Shown: positions 19,828-29,858 of the stretch, one piece after another
Position numbering within the stretch: position 1 is the stretch's first letter
How the letters are laid out: every line of letters starts with the position of its first letter
From: Burkholderiales bacterium
Lineage (GTDB): Bacteria; Pseudomonadota; Gammaproteobacteria; Burkholderiales; SG8-41
Assembly: GCA_019634975.1 (NCBI GenBank)
Contig: JAHCAI010000008.1
Span: 62,001-126,000, forward strand
Reading direction: 5' to 3'
DNA length: 64,000 nt
Position numbers and translations under genes: made by a program
Notes under the pieces: generated by a model
Database searches by the model: none
Told to the model about the DNA's origin: nothing
What the model saw: only the letters and a program-made list of their open reading frames with translations

Positions 19828-20817
19828 ATGAAACAACCCATGCGCGTAGCGGTCACGGGCGCCGCCGGCCAGATCGGCTACAGCCTGCTGTTCCGCATTG
19901 CCAGCGGCGAAATGCTCGGCAAGGACCAGCCGGTCATCCTCCAGATGCTGGAGATCCCGGATGAACGCGCACAGAAGGCGCTGAAAGGCGTCATGATGGA
20001 ACTCGACGACTGCGCCTTCCCGCTGCTGCACGGCATGGTCGCAGCTTCGGACCCGATGACCGCATTCGCCGATGCCGACGTGGCCCTGCTGGTCGGTGCA
20101 CGCCCGCGCGGGCCCGGCATGGAACGCAAGGACCTGCTTGAAGCCAATGGCAAGATTTTCGCGCCGCAGGGCAAGGCCCTGTCGGAAGTCGCCAAGCGCA
20201 GCGTCAAGGTGCTGGTGGTCGGCAACCCCGCCAACACCAACTGCCTGATCGCCATGAACAATGCGCCGAACCTGAAGCCCGAGAATTTCTCGGCAATGAT
20301 GCGGCTGGACCACAACCGCGCGTTGACCCAGGTTGCGCAGAAAATCGGCAAGCAGGTCACCGACATCAAGAAGATGGTGGTCTGGGGCAACCACTCCGCC
20401 ACCCAGTATCCGGACATCTTCCACGCCACCTGCGGGGGAAAGAAGGTCTGGCCGATGATCCGCGACAAGGCCTGGCTCGAAAACGACTTCATCCCGACCA
20501 TCCAGAAACGCGGCGCGGCGATCATCGACGCACGCGGCCTGTCCTCGGCAGCCAGCGCCGCCAATGCCGCCATCGACCATGTCCGCGACTGGGTGCACGG
20601 CACCCGCGCCGGCAACTGGGTCAGCATGGGCATTCCTTCGGATGGCAGCTACGGCATCCCGCAGGGCATGATTTACGGCTTCCCGGTGACCTGCAAGGAC
20701 GGCAAATACAGCATCGTCCAGGGCCTCAAGCAGAGCAGCTTCAGCGAGGCCCGCATGCAGGCGACACTGAAGGAACTGCAGGAGGAGCGCGATTCCATCC
20801 GTGACCTGCTCGCCTGA
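19828..20817 (+). CDS. mdh: Malate dehydrogenase
   Basis: 329 aa NAD-dependent enzyme interconverting malate and oxaloacetate. N-terminal [19 protein letters not shown] (NAD site, 9-27), [14 protein letters not shown] with the Asp/Glu selecting [18 protein letters not shown] (the mobile loop with substrate Arg), [11 protein letters not shown], and [12 protein letters not shown] with the catalytic His near 188. This is the cytosolic-type MDH of betaproteobacteria. ATG start seven bases after CAGGAG; the longer open frame upstream is not used. A strong terminator follows the gene. Confidence 0.96.
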   Translation: MKQPMRVAVTGAAGQIGYSLLFRIASGEMLGKDQPVILQMLEIPDERAQKALKGVMMELDDCAFPLLHGMVAASDPMTAFADADVALLVGARPRGPGMERKDLLEANGKIFAPQGKALSEVAKRSVKVLVVGNPANTNCLIAMNNAPNLKPENFSAMMRLDHNRALTQVAQKIGKQVTDIKKMVVWGNHSATQYPDIFHATCGGKKVWPMIRDKAWLENDFIPTIQKRGAAIIDARGLSSAASAANAAIDHVRDWVHGTRAGNWVSMGIPSDGSYGIPQGMIYGFPVTCKDGKYSIVQGLKQSSFSEARMQATLKELQEERDSIRDLLA

Positions 20818-20837
20818 ACGGAGCTGACGGAATCCGG

Positions 20838-20877
20838 AAAAAACGGACCCTGCCCCGGAGCAGCGTCCGTTTTTTTT
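20838..20877 (+). terminator. Rho-independent terminator after mdh
   Basis: AAAAAACGGAC and its complement GTCCGTTTTTTTT flank a 16-base loop region, ending in eight T residues (20870-20877). It isolates mdh from prpC. Confidence 0.85.
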
Positions 20878-20908
20878 CGCACCCGGAGTTGAACACGAGG
20901 AACTGCAC

Positions 20909-22060
20909 ATGACCGACCCCATTAACACCGGCCCCAAGCCCAAAAAATCCGTGGCCCTGTCGGGCGTTCCCGCCGGCAGCACGGCGCTGTGCACCGTCGG
21001 CCGCAGCGGCAACGACCTGCACTACCGCGGCTACGACATCCTCGACATTGCCGAAACCTGCGAGTTCGAGGAGATCGCCCACCTGCTGGTGCACGGCAGG
21101 CTGCCCAACGCCGCCGAACTCAAGTCCTACAAGGCGAAGCTCAGGTCGCTGCGCGGCCTGCCGGCAGTGGTGCGCGGTGTGCTCGAACAGCTGCCGCCCG
21201 GCGCGCACCCGATGGACGTCATGCGCACCGGCTGCTCCGCGCTGGGCGCGGCCATGCCCGAGCGCGAGGACCACAACATTCCCGGCGCGCGCGACATCGC
21301 CGACCGGCTGATGGCCTCCTTCGGCTCGATGCTGCTCTACTGGCATCACTACGCCGTCAACGGCCGGCGCATCGAGGTCGAGACCGACGACGACTCGATC
21401 GGCGGCCACTTCCTGCATCTGCTGCACGGCAGGCCGGCGCCGGATTCCTGGGTGCGCGCGATGCACACCTCGTTGAACCTCTACGCCGAACACGAATACA
21501 ACGCCTCGACCTTCACCTGCCGCGTCATCGCCGGCACCGGCTCCGACATCCACTCCGCGATCACCGGCGGCATCGGCGCGCTGCGCGGGCCCAAGCACGG
21601 CGGCGCCAACGAAGTCGGTTTCGAGGTGATGAACCGCTACGAAACCCCGGACGACGCCGAGAACGACATCGTCACCCGCCTGTTCAACAAGGAGGTCGTC
21701 ATCGGTTTCGGCCACCCGGTCTACACCATCGCCGACCCGCGCAACAAGATCATCAAGGAAGTCGCGCGCCGGTTGTCGCAGGAGGCCGGCGACATGAAGA
21801 TGTTCAACGTCGCCGAGCGCATCGAGACCGTGATGATGCGCGAGAAAAAGATGTTCGCGAACCTCGACTGGTATTCGGCGGTGTCCTACCACCGCATGGG
21901 CGTGCCGACACCGATGTTCACTCCGCTGTTCATCATCTCGCGCACCAGCGGCTGGTCGGCGCATGTCATCGAGCAGCGCATCGACAACAAGATCATCCGT
22001 CCGACCGCGGTCTACACCGGGCCGGAGAATCGCAGCTTCGTGCCGCTGTCAAAACGCTGA
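20909..22060 (+). CDS. prpC: 2-methylcitrate synthase
   Basis: 383 aa, the short type of citrate synthase. It joins propionyl-CoA and oxaloacetate. [19 protein letters not shown] at the N-terminus is typical of PrpC, as is the length about 50 residues below GltA. Active-site segments: [26 protein letters not shown] (His near 269) and [19 protein letters not shown] with the catalytic acid. Start ATG after GAGGA. Followed by prpD, forming the first two steps of the methylcitrate cycle; methylisocitrate lyase (prpB) is not in the window. Confidence 0.94.
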   Translation: MTDPINTGPKPKKSVALSGVPAGSTALCTVGRSGNDLHYRGYDILDIAETCEFEEIAHLLVHGRLPNAAELKSYKAKLRSLRGLPAVVRGVLEQLPPGAHPMDVMRTGCSALGAAMPEREDHNIPGARDIADRLMASFGSMLLYWHHYAVNGRRIEVETDDDSIGGHFLHLLHGRPAPDSWVRAMHTSLNLYAEHEYNASTFTCRVIAGTGSDIHSAITGGIGALRGPKHGGANEVGFEVMNRYETPDDAENDIVTRLFNKEVVIGFGHPVYTIADPRNKIIKEVARRLSQEAGDMKMFNVAERIETVMMREKKMFANLDWYSAVSYHRMGVPTPMFTPLFIISRTSGWSAHVIEQRIDNKIIRPTAVYTGPENRSFVPLSKR

Positions 22061-22079
22061 AAAACCGGATCAATACGTT

Positions 22080-22150
22080 GCCGCAGAGATCACCTAGAAA
22101 ACCCGATGTCCGATTTTGAAGTCCTCTGTGCTCTCTGTGACCTCTGTGGC
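22080..22150. repeat. CACAGAG-type inverted repeat, copy A
   Basis: Left arm (22080-22100) is degenerate, GCCGCAGAGATCACCTAGAA. Right arm (22122-22150) is CCTCTGTGCTCTCTGTGACC followed by TCTGTGGC, three units with about 9-base spacing. It lies between prpC and prpD and is a shorter relative of the elements at 52.7, 54.3 and 58.0 kb. Confidence 0.75.
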
Positions 22151-22184
22151 TAAACGCTTTTAAGCCTTTATCAGGATTCTCGCC

Positions 22185-23627
22185 ATGTCCGCCCACATCT
22201 CCAACGTCCGCCCCAAACCCGATCCCGTCCTCGCCGACATCGCCGACTACGCCGCGAAGGCGAAAATCAGCAGTCCCGAGGCCTACAACACCGCGCGGCT
22301 GTGCCTGATGGACACCCTGGGCTGCGGCTTCGAAGCCCTGTCCTACCCCGCCTGCACCAAGCTGATGGGCCCGGTGGTGCCGGGGGCGGTGATGGCCGGC
22401 GGCGCCAAGGTGCCGGGCACCGCCTTCCAGCTCGATCCGGTGATGGCCGCCTTCAACATCGGCTGCATGATCCGCTGGCTCGACTTCAACGACACCTGGC
22501 TCGCCGCCGAATGGGGTCATCCCTCCGACAACCTCGGCGGCATCCTCGCCATGGCCGATTACCTCTCCCGCCAGGCCGTCGCTGCTGGCAAAAAGCCGCT
22601 CACCATGCGCGACGTGCTGACCGCCATGATCAAGGCCCACGAGATCCAGGGTGTCATCGCGCTGGAGAACAGCTTCAACCGCGTCGGCCTTGACCACGTG
22701 GTGCTGGTGAAGGTCGCCTCCACCGCCGTGGTGTCAGCGATGCTGGGACTCTCCCGCGAGGAGATCATCAATGCGGTATCGAATGCCTGGGTCGACGGCC
22801 AGTCGCTGCGCACCTACCGTCATGCCCCCAACACCGGCTCGCGCAAGTCCTGGGCGGCCGGGGATGCCACCAGCCGCGCGGTGCGCCTCGCACTGATGGC
22901 GGCCAAGGGGGAGATGGGCTATCCCTCGGTGCTCTCGGCCAAGGGCTGGGGTTTCTATGACGTGCTGTTCAAGGGCAAGCCCTTCACCTTCAGCCGCAAG
23001 TACGGCTCCTACGTCATGGAGAACGTGCTGTTCAAGATCTCCTTCCCGGCGGAGTTCCACGCCCAGACCGCAGTCGAGTGCGCGATCCAGCTGCACCCAC
23101 AGGTGAAGGACCGCCTCGACCAGATCAAGAAAGTCGTCATCACCACCCACGAATCGGCGATCCGCATCATCGACAAGAAGGGTCCGCTCAACAATCCCGC
23201 CGACCGCGACCACTGCATCCAGTACATGGCCGCCATCGGACTGATCAAGGGCAATCTGACGGCAGCCGATTACGAGGACAACGTCGCCCGCGACCCGCGC
23301 GTCGACGCCTTGCGCGACAAGATGGAATGCGTCGAGAACAGGCAATGGAGCAAGGACTACCTCGATCCGCAGAAGCGCTCGATCGCCAACGCAATCCAGG
23401 TGTTCTTCAAGGACGGCAGCAAGACCGCGAACATTGCCGTCGAATACCCGGTCGGCCATCGCCGCCGGCGCAAGGAGGGCATCCCGCTGCTTGAGGCCAA
23501 GTTCCGCACCAACCTCGCGCGGCGCTTCCCGGAGAAACAGCGCGCCGCCATCGAGGCCCTGTGCCGGGACCAGAAAAAACTGGAGGCGACACCGGTGCAT
23601 GAATTCGTTGATATGATGGTGATCTGA
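22185..23627 (+). CDS. prpD: 2-methylcitrate dehydratase
   Basis: 480 aa, full length for PrpD, an iron-sulfur-free dehydratase forming 2-methyl-cis-aconitate. Features: [19 protein letters not shown]-like N-terminus ([11 protein letters not shown]), [39 protein letters not shown], and the C-terminal [19 protein letters not shown] with [12 protein letters not shown], all matching the PrpD subgroup. Start ATG after AGGATTCTCGCC. Cotranscription with prpC is likely, although a repeat element lies between them. Confidence 0.93.
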   Translation: MSAHISNVRPKPDPVLADIADYAAKAKISSPEAYNTARLCLMDTLGCGFEALSYPACTKLMGPVVPGAVMAGGAKVPGTAFQLDPVMAAFNIGCMIRWLDFNDTWLAAEWGHPSDNLGGILAMADYLSRQAVAAGKKPLTMRDVLTAMIKAHEIQGVIALENSFNRVGLDHVVLVKVASTAVVSAMLGLSREEIINAVSNAWVDGQSLRTYRHAPNTGSRKSWAAGDATSRAVRLALMAAKGEMGYPSVLSAKGWGFYDVLFKGKPFTFSRKYGSYVMENVLFKISFPAEFHAQTAVECAIQLHPQVKDRLDQIKKVVITTHESAIRIIDKKGPLNNPADRDHCIQYMAAIGLIKGNLTAADYEDNVARDPRVDALRDKMECVENRQWSKDYLDPQKRSIANAIQVFFKDGSKTANIAVEYPVGHRRRRKEGIPLLEAKFRTNLARRFPEKQRAAIEALCRDQKKLEATPVHEFVDMMVI

Positions 23628-23632
23628 TATTA

Positions 23633-23664
23633 TTACAAGTATTTGATTTAATTGATATTTATAT
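23633..23664 (+). repeat. AT-rich dispersed motif, copy 5 (overlaps a start codon)
   Basis: Contains CAAGTATTTGATTTAATTG and then ATATTTATATG, ending at the ATG of the thioredoxin-fold gene. There is no Shine-Dalgarno in between. Same register as the other copies. Confidence 0.75.
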
Positions 23665-24205
23665 GAAAACCCTGCGTAACCTGCTGCTCACCCTGCTGCT
23701 GGCATTCGGCAGCGGCATGGCCGGCGCGCAGGAGGTGGTTACCCGTGATGCGATGACGCATTTCTTCGATGCGAACACGGGCGACCTGCGCGCCGAGCTT
23801 GCCGATGCCAAGGCCGCCGGCAAAAAGGGCATCCTGCTGATGTACGAGCAGGAGGGCTGCCCGGCGTGCATTTACATGAAACAGAATGTGCTCAACCGCA
23901 GCGACGTACAGGCCCTCTACAAAAAACATTTCGTCAATTTCACGATTGATCTGGTCGGGGCCATACCATTGAAAGACTTCAGGGGCCGTGACATCACCGA
24001 AAAAGCCCTTGCTACTGAAGCCAAGGTGCGTGCCACCCCGACCTTTGCCTTCCACGACCTCAGCGGCACCGAAGTCGTGCGCATCACCGGCGCCGTCCGC
24101 GACGTCAACGAGTTCAAGCTGCTGGCCGAGTTCGTCGTCAGCGGCGCCTACAGGACCCGCAGCTTCGCCGAATACCTCAAGCTGCCGCGCAAACCGGCGT
24201 CCTGA
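23663..24205 (+). CDS. Periplasmic thioredoxin-fold protein (CPAC active site)
   Basis: 180 aa with a signal peptide (MKTLRNLLLTLLLAFGSG, cleavage probably after AGA-Q near 23). The thioredoxin-like active site is EGCPACIYMKQ with Cys66 and Cys69; the cis-Pro segment is RATPTFAFHD (about 121-130). Similar to SoxW/DsbC-like or thioredoxin_2-type periplasmic reductases; exact family uncertain. It sits between prpD and the aconitase pair, where a redox protein is unexpected. The ATG has no Shine-Dalgarno but is directly preceded by the AT-rich motif. A link to protecting or maturing proteins in the periplasm is inference. Confidence 0.8.
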   Translation: MKTLRNLLLTLLLAFGSGMAGAQEVVTRDAMTHFFDANTGDLRAELADAKAAGKKGILLMYEQEGCPACIYMKQNVLNRSDVQALYKKHFVNFTIDLVGAIPLKDFRGRDITEKALATEAKVRATPTFAFHDLSGTEVVRITGAVRDVNEFKLLAEFVVSGAYRTRSFAEYLKLPRKPAS

Positions 24206-24243
24206 TTCCGCATCGCGAACGTCGCCGCGCCCGGCCGCGACGA

Positions 24244-24272
24244 TTTCTTCCTCCCTCGTGAAGCCTTATAAT
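24244..24272 (+). promoter_or_regulatory. Candidate promoter for the aconitase pair
   Basis: A perfect -10 TATAAT (24267-24272) lies 53 bases upstream of the first aconitase start. The -35 (TTTCTT at 24244-24249 with a 17-base spacer) is poor. Confidence 0.4.
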
Positions 24273-24325
24273 TTAGGGCTTTTCGGCACCCTTTTATTCG
24301 GCACCCACTTCCAAGGAGCATCCGC

Positions 24326-27016
24326 GTGGCCAACAATGCATTCAACTCCCTCCGCGAATTCAAACTGAAGTCCGGCAAGACCGGAAAATACTACTCGCTG
24401 GCCGCGCTGGAAGAAGCCGGTCTCGGCAAGACTTCCCGGCTGCCGGTGAGCTTGCGCGTGGTGCTCGAGTCCGTATTGCGCAACTGCGACGGCAAACGGA
24501 TCACCGAGGATGCCGTGAAGGCCCTCGCCGGCTGGAAACCCAATGCGCCGCGGACGCAGGAAGTGCCCTTCGTGCTCGCCCGCATCATGCTGCAGGACAT
24601 GGCCGGCTTCCCGGCGCTGAACGATTTCGCCGCGATGCGCGCCGAAGCCAAGCGTCAGCAATTCGAACCGACCAAGATCGAGCCGCTGGTGCCGGTGGAT
24701 CTGGTGGTCGACCACTCGATCGTCGTCGACGTGCACAACTCGAAGGATGCGCTGCGCCGGAACATGGAAATCGAGTTCGAGCGCAACGGCGAGCGTTACA
24801 CCTTCCTCAAGTGGGCGAAGCAGGCCTTTTCCGGCATCCGCGTCGTGCCGCCGGGCAATGGCATCTGCCACCAGGTCAACCTCGAATACCTGTCGCGCGG
24901 CGTCTGGGAAAAGGACGGCATCTACTACCCCGACTCGACGGTCGGCACCGATTCGCACACGACGATGGTCAACGGCATCGGCGTGCTGGCCTGGGGTGTG
25001 GGCGGCATCGAGGCCGAGGCCGGCATGCTTGGCCAGCCCTACTACTTCCTCGAGCCCGATGTCGTCGGCGTGCACATGACCGGCAAGCTCAAGCCCGGCG
25101 TCACCGCCACCGACCTCGTGCTGACCGTCACCGAACTGCTGCGCAAGACCAACGTCGTCAACAAGTTCGTCGAATACTTCGGCGAGGGCGCCGCCTCGCT
25201 GTCGCCGACCGACCGCGCCACCGTGGCCAACATGTCGCCCGACTACGGCGCGACCTGCGGCTTCTTCGCGATCGACGACAAGGCCCTCGAGTACTACCGC
25301 ATGACCGGCCGCGAGCAGCACTGCGACGCCATCGAGTCCTACCTCAAGGCCCAGGGCATGTTCGGCATCCCGAAAAAAGGCGAGATCGACTACTCGCAGG
25401 TCGTCGAACTCGACCTCTCGACCGTGCGTCCCAGCGTCTCCGGGCCGAAACAGCCGGAAGAGCGCATCAACCTCGAAGGCATAGGCGCGCGCTTCACCGA
25501 ACTGTTCTCCAAGCCGGTGGCCGAAGGCGGCTACAACAAGCCCGCCGCCGACCTCGGCAAGCGTTTCCCGGTCGCGAACAGCGCCATCGGCGACGTCGGC
25601 CACGGCGACATCAGCATCGCAGCGATCACCTCCTGCACCAACACCTCGAACCCCTGGGTGCTGCTGGCCGCCGGCCTGCTGGCGAAAAAAGCCGTGGAAA
25701 AAGGCATGAAGCCGCATCCGCGCGTGAAGACCTCGCTGGCGCCGGGCTCCAAGGTGGTCACGGCCTATCTCCGCGACTCCGGCCTTCTGCCCTATCTTGA
25801 GCAACTCGGCTACCACGTCGTCGCCTACGGCTGCACCACCTGCATGGGCCTCGCCGGTCCGCTGGACAAGGATCTGGAGGAATCGATCGTCAAGAACGAC
25901 GTCATTTCTGCCGCCGTACTTTCGGGCAACCGCAACTTCGAAGCGCGCGTGCATCAAAACCTGAAGGCCAACTTCCTGATGAGCCCGCCGCTGGTCGTCG
26001 CCTTTGCGCTCGCCGGCACGGTCCTCAAGAACGTCGAGACCGACCCGATCGGCAAGGACAAGGACGGCAAGCCGGTGTTCCTGAAGGACCTGTGGCCGAC
26101 CCCGGAAGAAGTCGATGCCGTGATGAAGTTCGCCACCAATGCGGAAAACTTCAAGCGCGAATACGGCGACCTGTCAGGCGCCAAGGACCTGTGGGATGCC
26201 ATCCCCGAGGCCAAGGGCGCCCTCTTCCAGTGGGATCCGAAATCCACCTACATGCTCGAGCCGCCGCTGTTCGAGGGCTTCAAAAAGGAACTGCCCAGGG
26301 TCAACGACGTCAAGGGCGGCCGCGCCCTCGGCATCTTCGGCAACAAGCTGACCACCGACCACATCAGCCCGGTGGCGCCGATCCGCAAGGGCACGCTCGC
26401 AGGCGACTGGCTGGTGGCGGCCGGCAGCACCGACCTGTCGAGCTTCGGCTCGCGCCGCACCAACCACGAAGTCATGGTCCGCGGCGCCTTCGCCAATCCG
26501 CGCATCAAGAACCTGATGATTCCGGGCAGCGAGGGCGGCGTCACGCTGCACCAGCCGAGCGGCGACAAGATGCAGATTTTCGACGCCTCGATGCGTTACC
26601 AGAAGGACGGCGTGCCGCTGTTCGTGTTCGGTGGCGAGGCCTACGGCACCGGCTCCTCGCGCGACTGGGCCGCCAAGGGCACGCAGATGCTGGGCATCAA
26701 GGTCGTTGTCGCCCGCGGCTTCGAGCGCATCCACCGCTCCAACCTGATCGGCATGGGCGTGCTGCCCTGCCAGTTCAAGGGCGACGACAGCGTGCAGTCG
26801 CTGAAGATCGACGGCACCGAGACCTTCGACCTGCTCGGCGTGGCCGGCGGCAACGTCAAGCCGATGCAGGACGTCACGCTGGTCATCCACCGCAAGGACG
26901 GCAGCACCCAGAATGTCACTGTGACGCTGCGCGTGGATTCCCCGATCGAGGTCGAGTACCTGAAGCACGGCGGCATCCTGCCGTACGTGCTGCGCGAAAT
27001 CATGGCAGCCGCCTAA
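24326..27016 (+). CDS. acnA: Aconitate hydratase A, first tandem copy
   Basis: 896 aa aconitase. Iron-sulfur ligands: SCTNTSNP (Cys near 436) and YGCTTCMG (Cys near 501 and 504). Other active-site segments: [67 protein letters not shown] and the swivelling domain [12 protein letters not shown] with [18 protein letters not shown]. Start is GTG seven bases after AAGGAG. The SRRTNHE form in the fourth domain is the more canonical of the two copies, so this may be the TCA enzyme. The next gene is a paralogue about 60-70% identical by eye. Confidence 0.92.
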   Translation: MANNAFNSLREFKLKSGKTGKYYSLAALEEAGLGKTSRLPVSLRVVLESVLRNCDGKRITEDAVKALAGWKPNAPRTQEVPFVLARIMLQDMAGFPALNDFAAMRAEAKRQQFEPTKIEPLVPVDLVVDHSIVVDVHNSKDALRRNMEIEFERNGERYTFLKWAKQAFSGIRVVPPGNGICHQVNLEYLSRGVWEKDGIYYPDSTVGTDSHTTMVNGIGVLAWGVGGIEAEAGMLGQPYYFLEPDVVGVHMTGKLKPGVTATDLVLTVTELLRKTNVVNKFVEYFGEGAASLSPTDRATVANMSPDYGATCGFFAIDDKALEYYRMTGREQHCDAIESYLKAQGMFGIPKKGEIDYSQVVELDLSTVRPSVSGPKQPEERINLEGIGARFTELFSKPVAEGGYNKPAADLGKRFPVANSAIGDVGHGDISIAAITSCTNTSNPWVLLAAGLLAKKAVEKGMKPHPRVKTSLAPGSKVVTAYLRDSGLLPYLEQLGYHVVAYGCTTCMGLAGPLDKDLEESIVKNDVISAAVLSGNRNFEARVHQNLKANFLMSPPLVVAFALAGTVLKNVETDPIGKDKDGKPVFLKDLWPTPEEVDAVMKFATNAENFKREYGDLSGAKDLWDAIPEAKGALFQWDPKSTYMLEPPLFEGFKKELPRVNDVKGGRALGIFGNKLTTDHISPVAPIRKGTLAGDWLVAAGSTDLSSFGSRRTNHEVMVRGAFANPRIKNLMIPGSEGGVTLHQPSGDKMQIFDASMRYQKDGVPLFVFGGEAYGTGSSRDWAAKGTQMLGIKVVVARGFERIHRSNLIGMGVLPCQFKGDDSVQSLKIDGTETFDLLGVAGGNVKPMQDVTLVIHRKDGSTQNVTVTLRVDSPIEVEYLKHGGILPYVLREIMAAA

Positions 27017-27039
27017 ACCCACGCCAAGGACACAAAGAC

Positions 27040-29742
27040 ATGGCACAAGACACCTTCAAGGCCCTGCGCGAGTTCAGCCCCGCGCCGGGCAAGACCGGCA
27101 AGTACTACAGCCTCGCCGCGCTGGAAGAAGCCGGCCTCGGCAAAATCTCCCGCCTGCCGCGCTCGATCCGCGTCGTGCTGGAAGCCCTGGTCCGTCACTG
27201 CGACGGCAAGAAAATCACCGCCGACCAGGTCAAGGCGCTCGCCGCCTGGCAGGCCAAGGGCGCGCGCACGACCGAGATCCCGTTCATCGTCGTACGCATC
27301 GTGCTGCAGGACCTGATCGGTTTCGGCGCGCTCAACGACCTGTCGGCGATGCGTGCCGCCGCCCAGCGCCTCGGCGTGCCGCCCGGCAAGATCGAGCCGC
27401 TGGTGCCGGTGGACGTGGTCGTCGACCACTCGGTCGAGATCGACGTGCACAACGCGCCGGACGCGGTGCAGCGCAACCAGGAAATCGAATTCAAGCGCAA
27501 CGCCGAGCGTTACCGCTTCGTCAAGTGGGCGCAAGGCGCCTTTGAAACCGTCCGCGTCGTGCCGCCCGGCAACGGCATCATCCACCAGATCAACATGGAG
27601 TACCTGTCGCAGGGTGTGTGGCAGAAGGACGGCATCTGGTATCCGGACACCGTGTTCGGTACCGACTCGCACACGACCATGGTCAACGGCATCGGCATCG
27701 TCGGCTGGGGCGTGGGCGGCATCGAGGCCGAAGCCGCGATGCTCGGCCAGCCCAACGCCTTCCTGACCCCGGACGTGGTCGGCTGCCACATGACCGGCAA
27801 ATTGCGCGAAGGCGTCACCGCGACCGACCTCGCGCTGACCGTCACCGAACTGATGCGCAAGGCCAAGGTCGTCGGCAAGTTCGTCGAGTTCTTCGGCGAA
27901 GGCGCCGCCGCACTGACCGCCGCCGACCGCTGCACGGTGGCCAACATGGCACCCGAATACGGCGCGACGATGGGCTACTTCCCCTTCGACGACAAGACCA
28001 TCGACTACTTCCGCACCACCGGCCGTTCGCCGGAGCTCGTGTCGGCGATCGAGGCCTACTACAAGGCCCAGGGCCTGTTCGGCATGCCGAAAAAAGGCGA
28101 CATCGACTACACCGAAGTCATCGAACTCGACCTCGGCAGCATCGTCCCCAGCCTCTCCGGCCCGAAACGCCCGCAGGACCGCGTCAACCTCGCCGACCTC
28201 GGCCGCGGCTTCGATGCGCTGTTCTCGGCGCCGCCGGAGAAAAACGGCTACGGCCGCCCGGCTGCTGACCTCAACCGCCGCGTGCCCTCCGGACACCCGG
28301 AATTCGACGTCGGCCACGGTGACGTGCTGATCGCCTCGATCACCTCCTGCACCAACACCTCGAACCCGGCGCTGCTGCTCGCTGCCGGCCTGCTCGCGAA
28401 AAAAGCCGCCGACAAGGGCCTGACGGTCAGCCCGCGGGTGAAGACTTCGCTCGCCCCCGGCTCCAAGGTCGTTACCGCCTACCTGCGCGACGCCGGCCTG
28501 CTGCCGTCGCTGGAAAAGCTTGGCTTCGGCGTCGTCGCCTATGGCTGCACCACCTGCATGGGCGCCTCCGGCCCGCTCGACGCCAAGATCGAGGAAGCCG
28601 TGGTGTCACAGGACCTCGTCACCTGCGCCGTGCTCTCGGGCAACCGCAACTTCGAGGCCCGCGTGCACGCCAACCTGCGCGCCAACTACCTCGCCAGCCC
28701 GGCGCTGGTCGTCGCCTACGCGATCGCCGGCACCGTGCGTACGGATCTGACCAAGGACCCGCTGGGCAAGGGCAAGGATGGCCAACCAGTCTACCTGAAG
28801 GATGTCTGGCCCTCGGACGCCGAAGTTGCGGCGCTGCTGAAATTCGCCGCCAACTCCGAGCACTTCCGCCGCGAATACGGCGATCTCTCCGGCAACAAGA
28901 AACTGTGGGAAGCGATCCCGACCATCGAGGGCGCGGTTTACCAGTGGGATCCCAAGTCGACCTTCATCCGCGAACCGCCGTTCCTCGAAGGCGTCACGCG
29001 CGAGCTGGGCAAGGTCACCGACATCCAGGGCGCGCGCGCGCTGGCCATCCTCGGCGACTCGATCACGACGGACCACATCAGCCCCTCGACCAAGATCAAG
29101 CCGGGTACGCCCGCCGGCAAATGGCTGGAGCCGTACAAGGAAAATCATCCGCCCTCGGAATGGGGCCACTTCGGCGTGCGCCGCTGCAACCATGAACTGA
29201 TGGTGCGCGGCACCTTCGCCAATGTGCGCCTGCGCAACGCCATCGCCCCCGGCACCGAAGGCCCGGTCACGAAGCACATGCCCGACGGCGCCCAGATGAC
29301 CATTTTCGAAGCCTCCGAGCTCTACCAGAAGGCCGGTACCCCGCTGGTCATCTTCGGCGGCGAAGACTACGGCATGGGTTCCTCGCGCGACTGGGCGGCC
29401 AAGGGCGTGCAGCTGCTGGGCGTCAGGGCGGTCATCGTCAAGAGCTTCGAGCGCATCCACCGCGCCAACCTGATCGGCATGGGCGTCGTGCCCCTGCAGT
29501 TCAAGCCGGGCGAGGACGTCAAGACGCTGGGCATCGACGGCACGGAAACCTTCACCATCGAAGGCCTTGAGGGCGGCAACGTCAAGCCGATGCAGGATGT
29601 CACAATGACCATCACCCGTGCCGACGGCAGCACGAAAAAGGTCACGCTGACGCTGCGCATCGACACCGCGATCGAAGTCGACTACCTCAAGCACGGCGGC
29701 ATCCTGCCGTACGTGCTGCGCGATCTCCTCGCGGCAGCCTGA
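27040..29742 (+). CDS. acnA: Aconitate hydratase family protein, second tandem copy
   Basis: 900 aa, collinear with the preceding aconitase over its full length. Cluster ligands SCTNTSNP (near 437) and YGCTTCMG (near 502 and 505) are intact, as are [11 protein letters not shown] and [12 protein letters not shown]. It differs in the fourth domain: FGVRRCNHELMVRG instead of GSRRTNHE, with a short insertion (PYKENHPPSEWGH). The frame is open upstream into the first gene, but MAQDTF follows AAGGA and a 23-base gap. Neighbouring prpC and prpD make 2-methyl-cis-aconitate hydration a reasonable alternative role, as AcnB or AcnD provides elsewhere. Function assignment between the two copies is inference. 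Confidence 0.9.
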   Translation: MAQDTFKALREFSPAPGKTGKYYSLAALEEAGLGKISRLPRSIRVVLEALVRHCDGKKITADQVKALAAWQAKGARTTEIPFIVVRIVLQDLIGFGALNDLSAMRAAAQRLGVPPGKIEPLVPVDVVVDHSVEIDVHNAPDAVQRNQEIEFKRNAERYRFVKWAQGAFETVRVVPPGNGIIHQINMEYLSQGVWQKDGIWYPDTVFGTDSHTTMVNGIGIVGWGVGGIEAEAAMLGQPNAFLTPDVVGCHMTGKLREGVTATDLALTVTELMRKAKVVGKFVEFFGEGAAALTAADRCTVANMAPEYGATMGYFPFDDKTIDYFRTTGRSPELVSAIEAYYKAQGLFGMPKKGDIDYTEVIELDLGSIVPSLSGPKRPQDRVNLADLGRGFDALFSAPPEKNGYGRPAADLNRRVPSGHPEFDVGHGDVLIASITSCTNTSNPALLLAAGLLAKKAADKGLTVSPRVKTSLAPGSKVVTAYLRDAGLLPSLEKLGFGVVAYGCTTCMGASGPLDAKIEEAVVSQDLVTCAVLSGNRNFEARVHANLRANYLASPALVVAYAIAGTVRTDLTKDPLGKGKDGQPVYLKDVWPSDAEVAALLKFAANSEHFRREYGDLSGNKKLWEAIPTIEGAVYQWDPKSTFIREPPFLEGVTRELGKVTDIQGARALAILGDSITTDHISPSTKIKPGTPAGKWLEPYKENHPPSEWGHFGVRRCNHELMVRGTFANVRLRNAIAPGTEGPVTKHMPDGAQMTIFEASELYQKAGTPLVIFGGEDYGMGSSRDWAAKGVQLLGVRAVIVKSFERIHRANLIGMGVVPLQFKPGEDVKTLGIDGTETFTIEGLEGGNVKPMQDVTMTITRADGSTKKVTLTLRIDTAIEVDYLKHGGILPYVLRDLLAAA

Positions 29743-29765
29743 TCGCCAGCCATTGCGTCAAATTG

Positions 29766-29796
29766 ACGGGACGGGCCCTGCCCGTCCCGTTTTTTT
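29766..29796 (+). terminator. Rho-independent terminator after the aconitase pair
   Basis: An 11-bp stem ACGGGACGGGC / GCCCGTCCCGT with a 3-base loop, followed by seven T residues. It ends the prpC-to-aconitase transcript. Confidence 0.9.
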
Positions 29797-29858
29797 CTGT
29801 ACGGCCGGCATGCTAGCCTCTCGCGATCACGACTTGTCGCAGATGCCTGCACACCTGG

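Noticed and set aside
26092-27039. Upstream extension of the second aconitase gene
   Set aside because: It is an alternative frame of the first aconitase; MAQDTF has its own Shine-Dalgarno.
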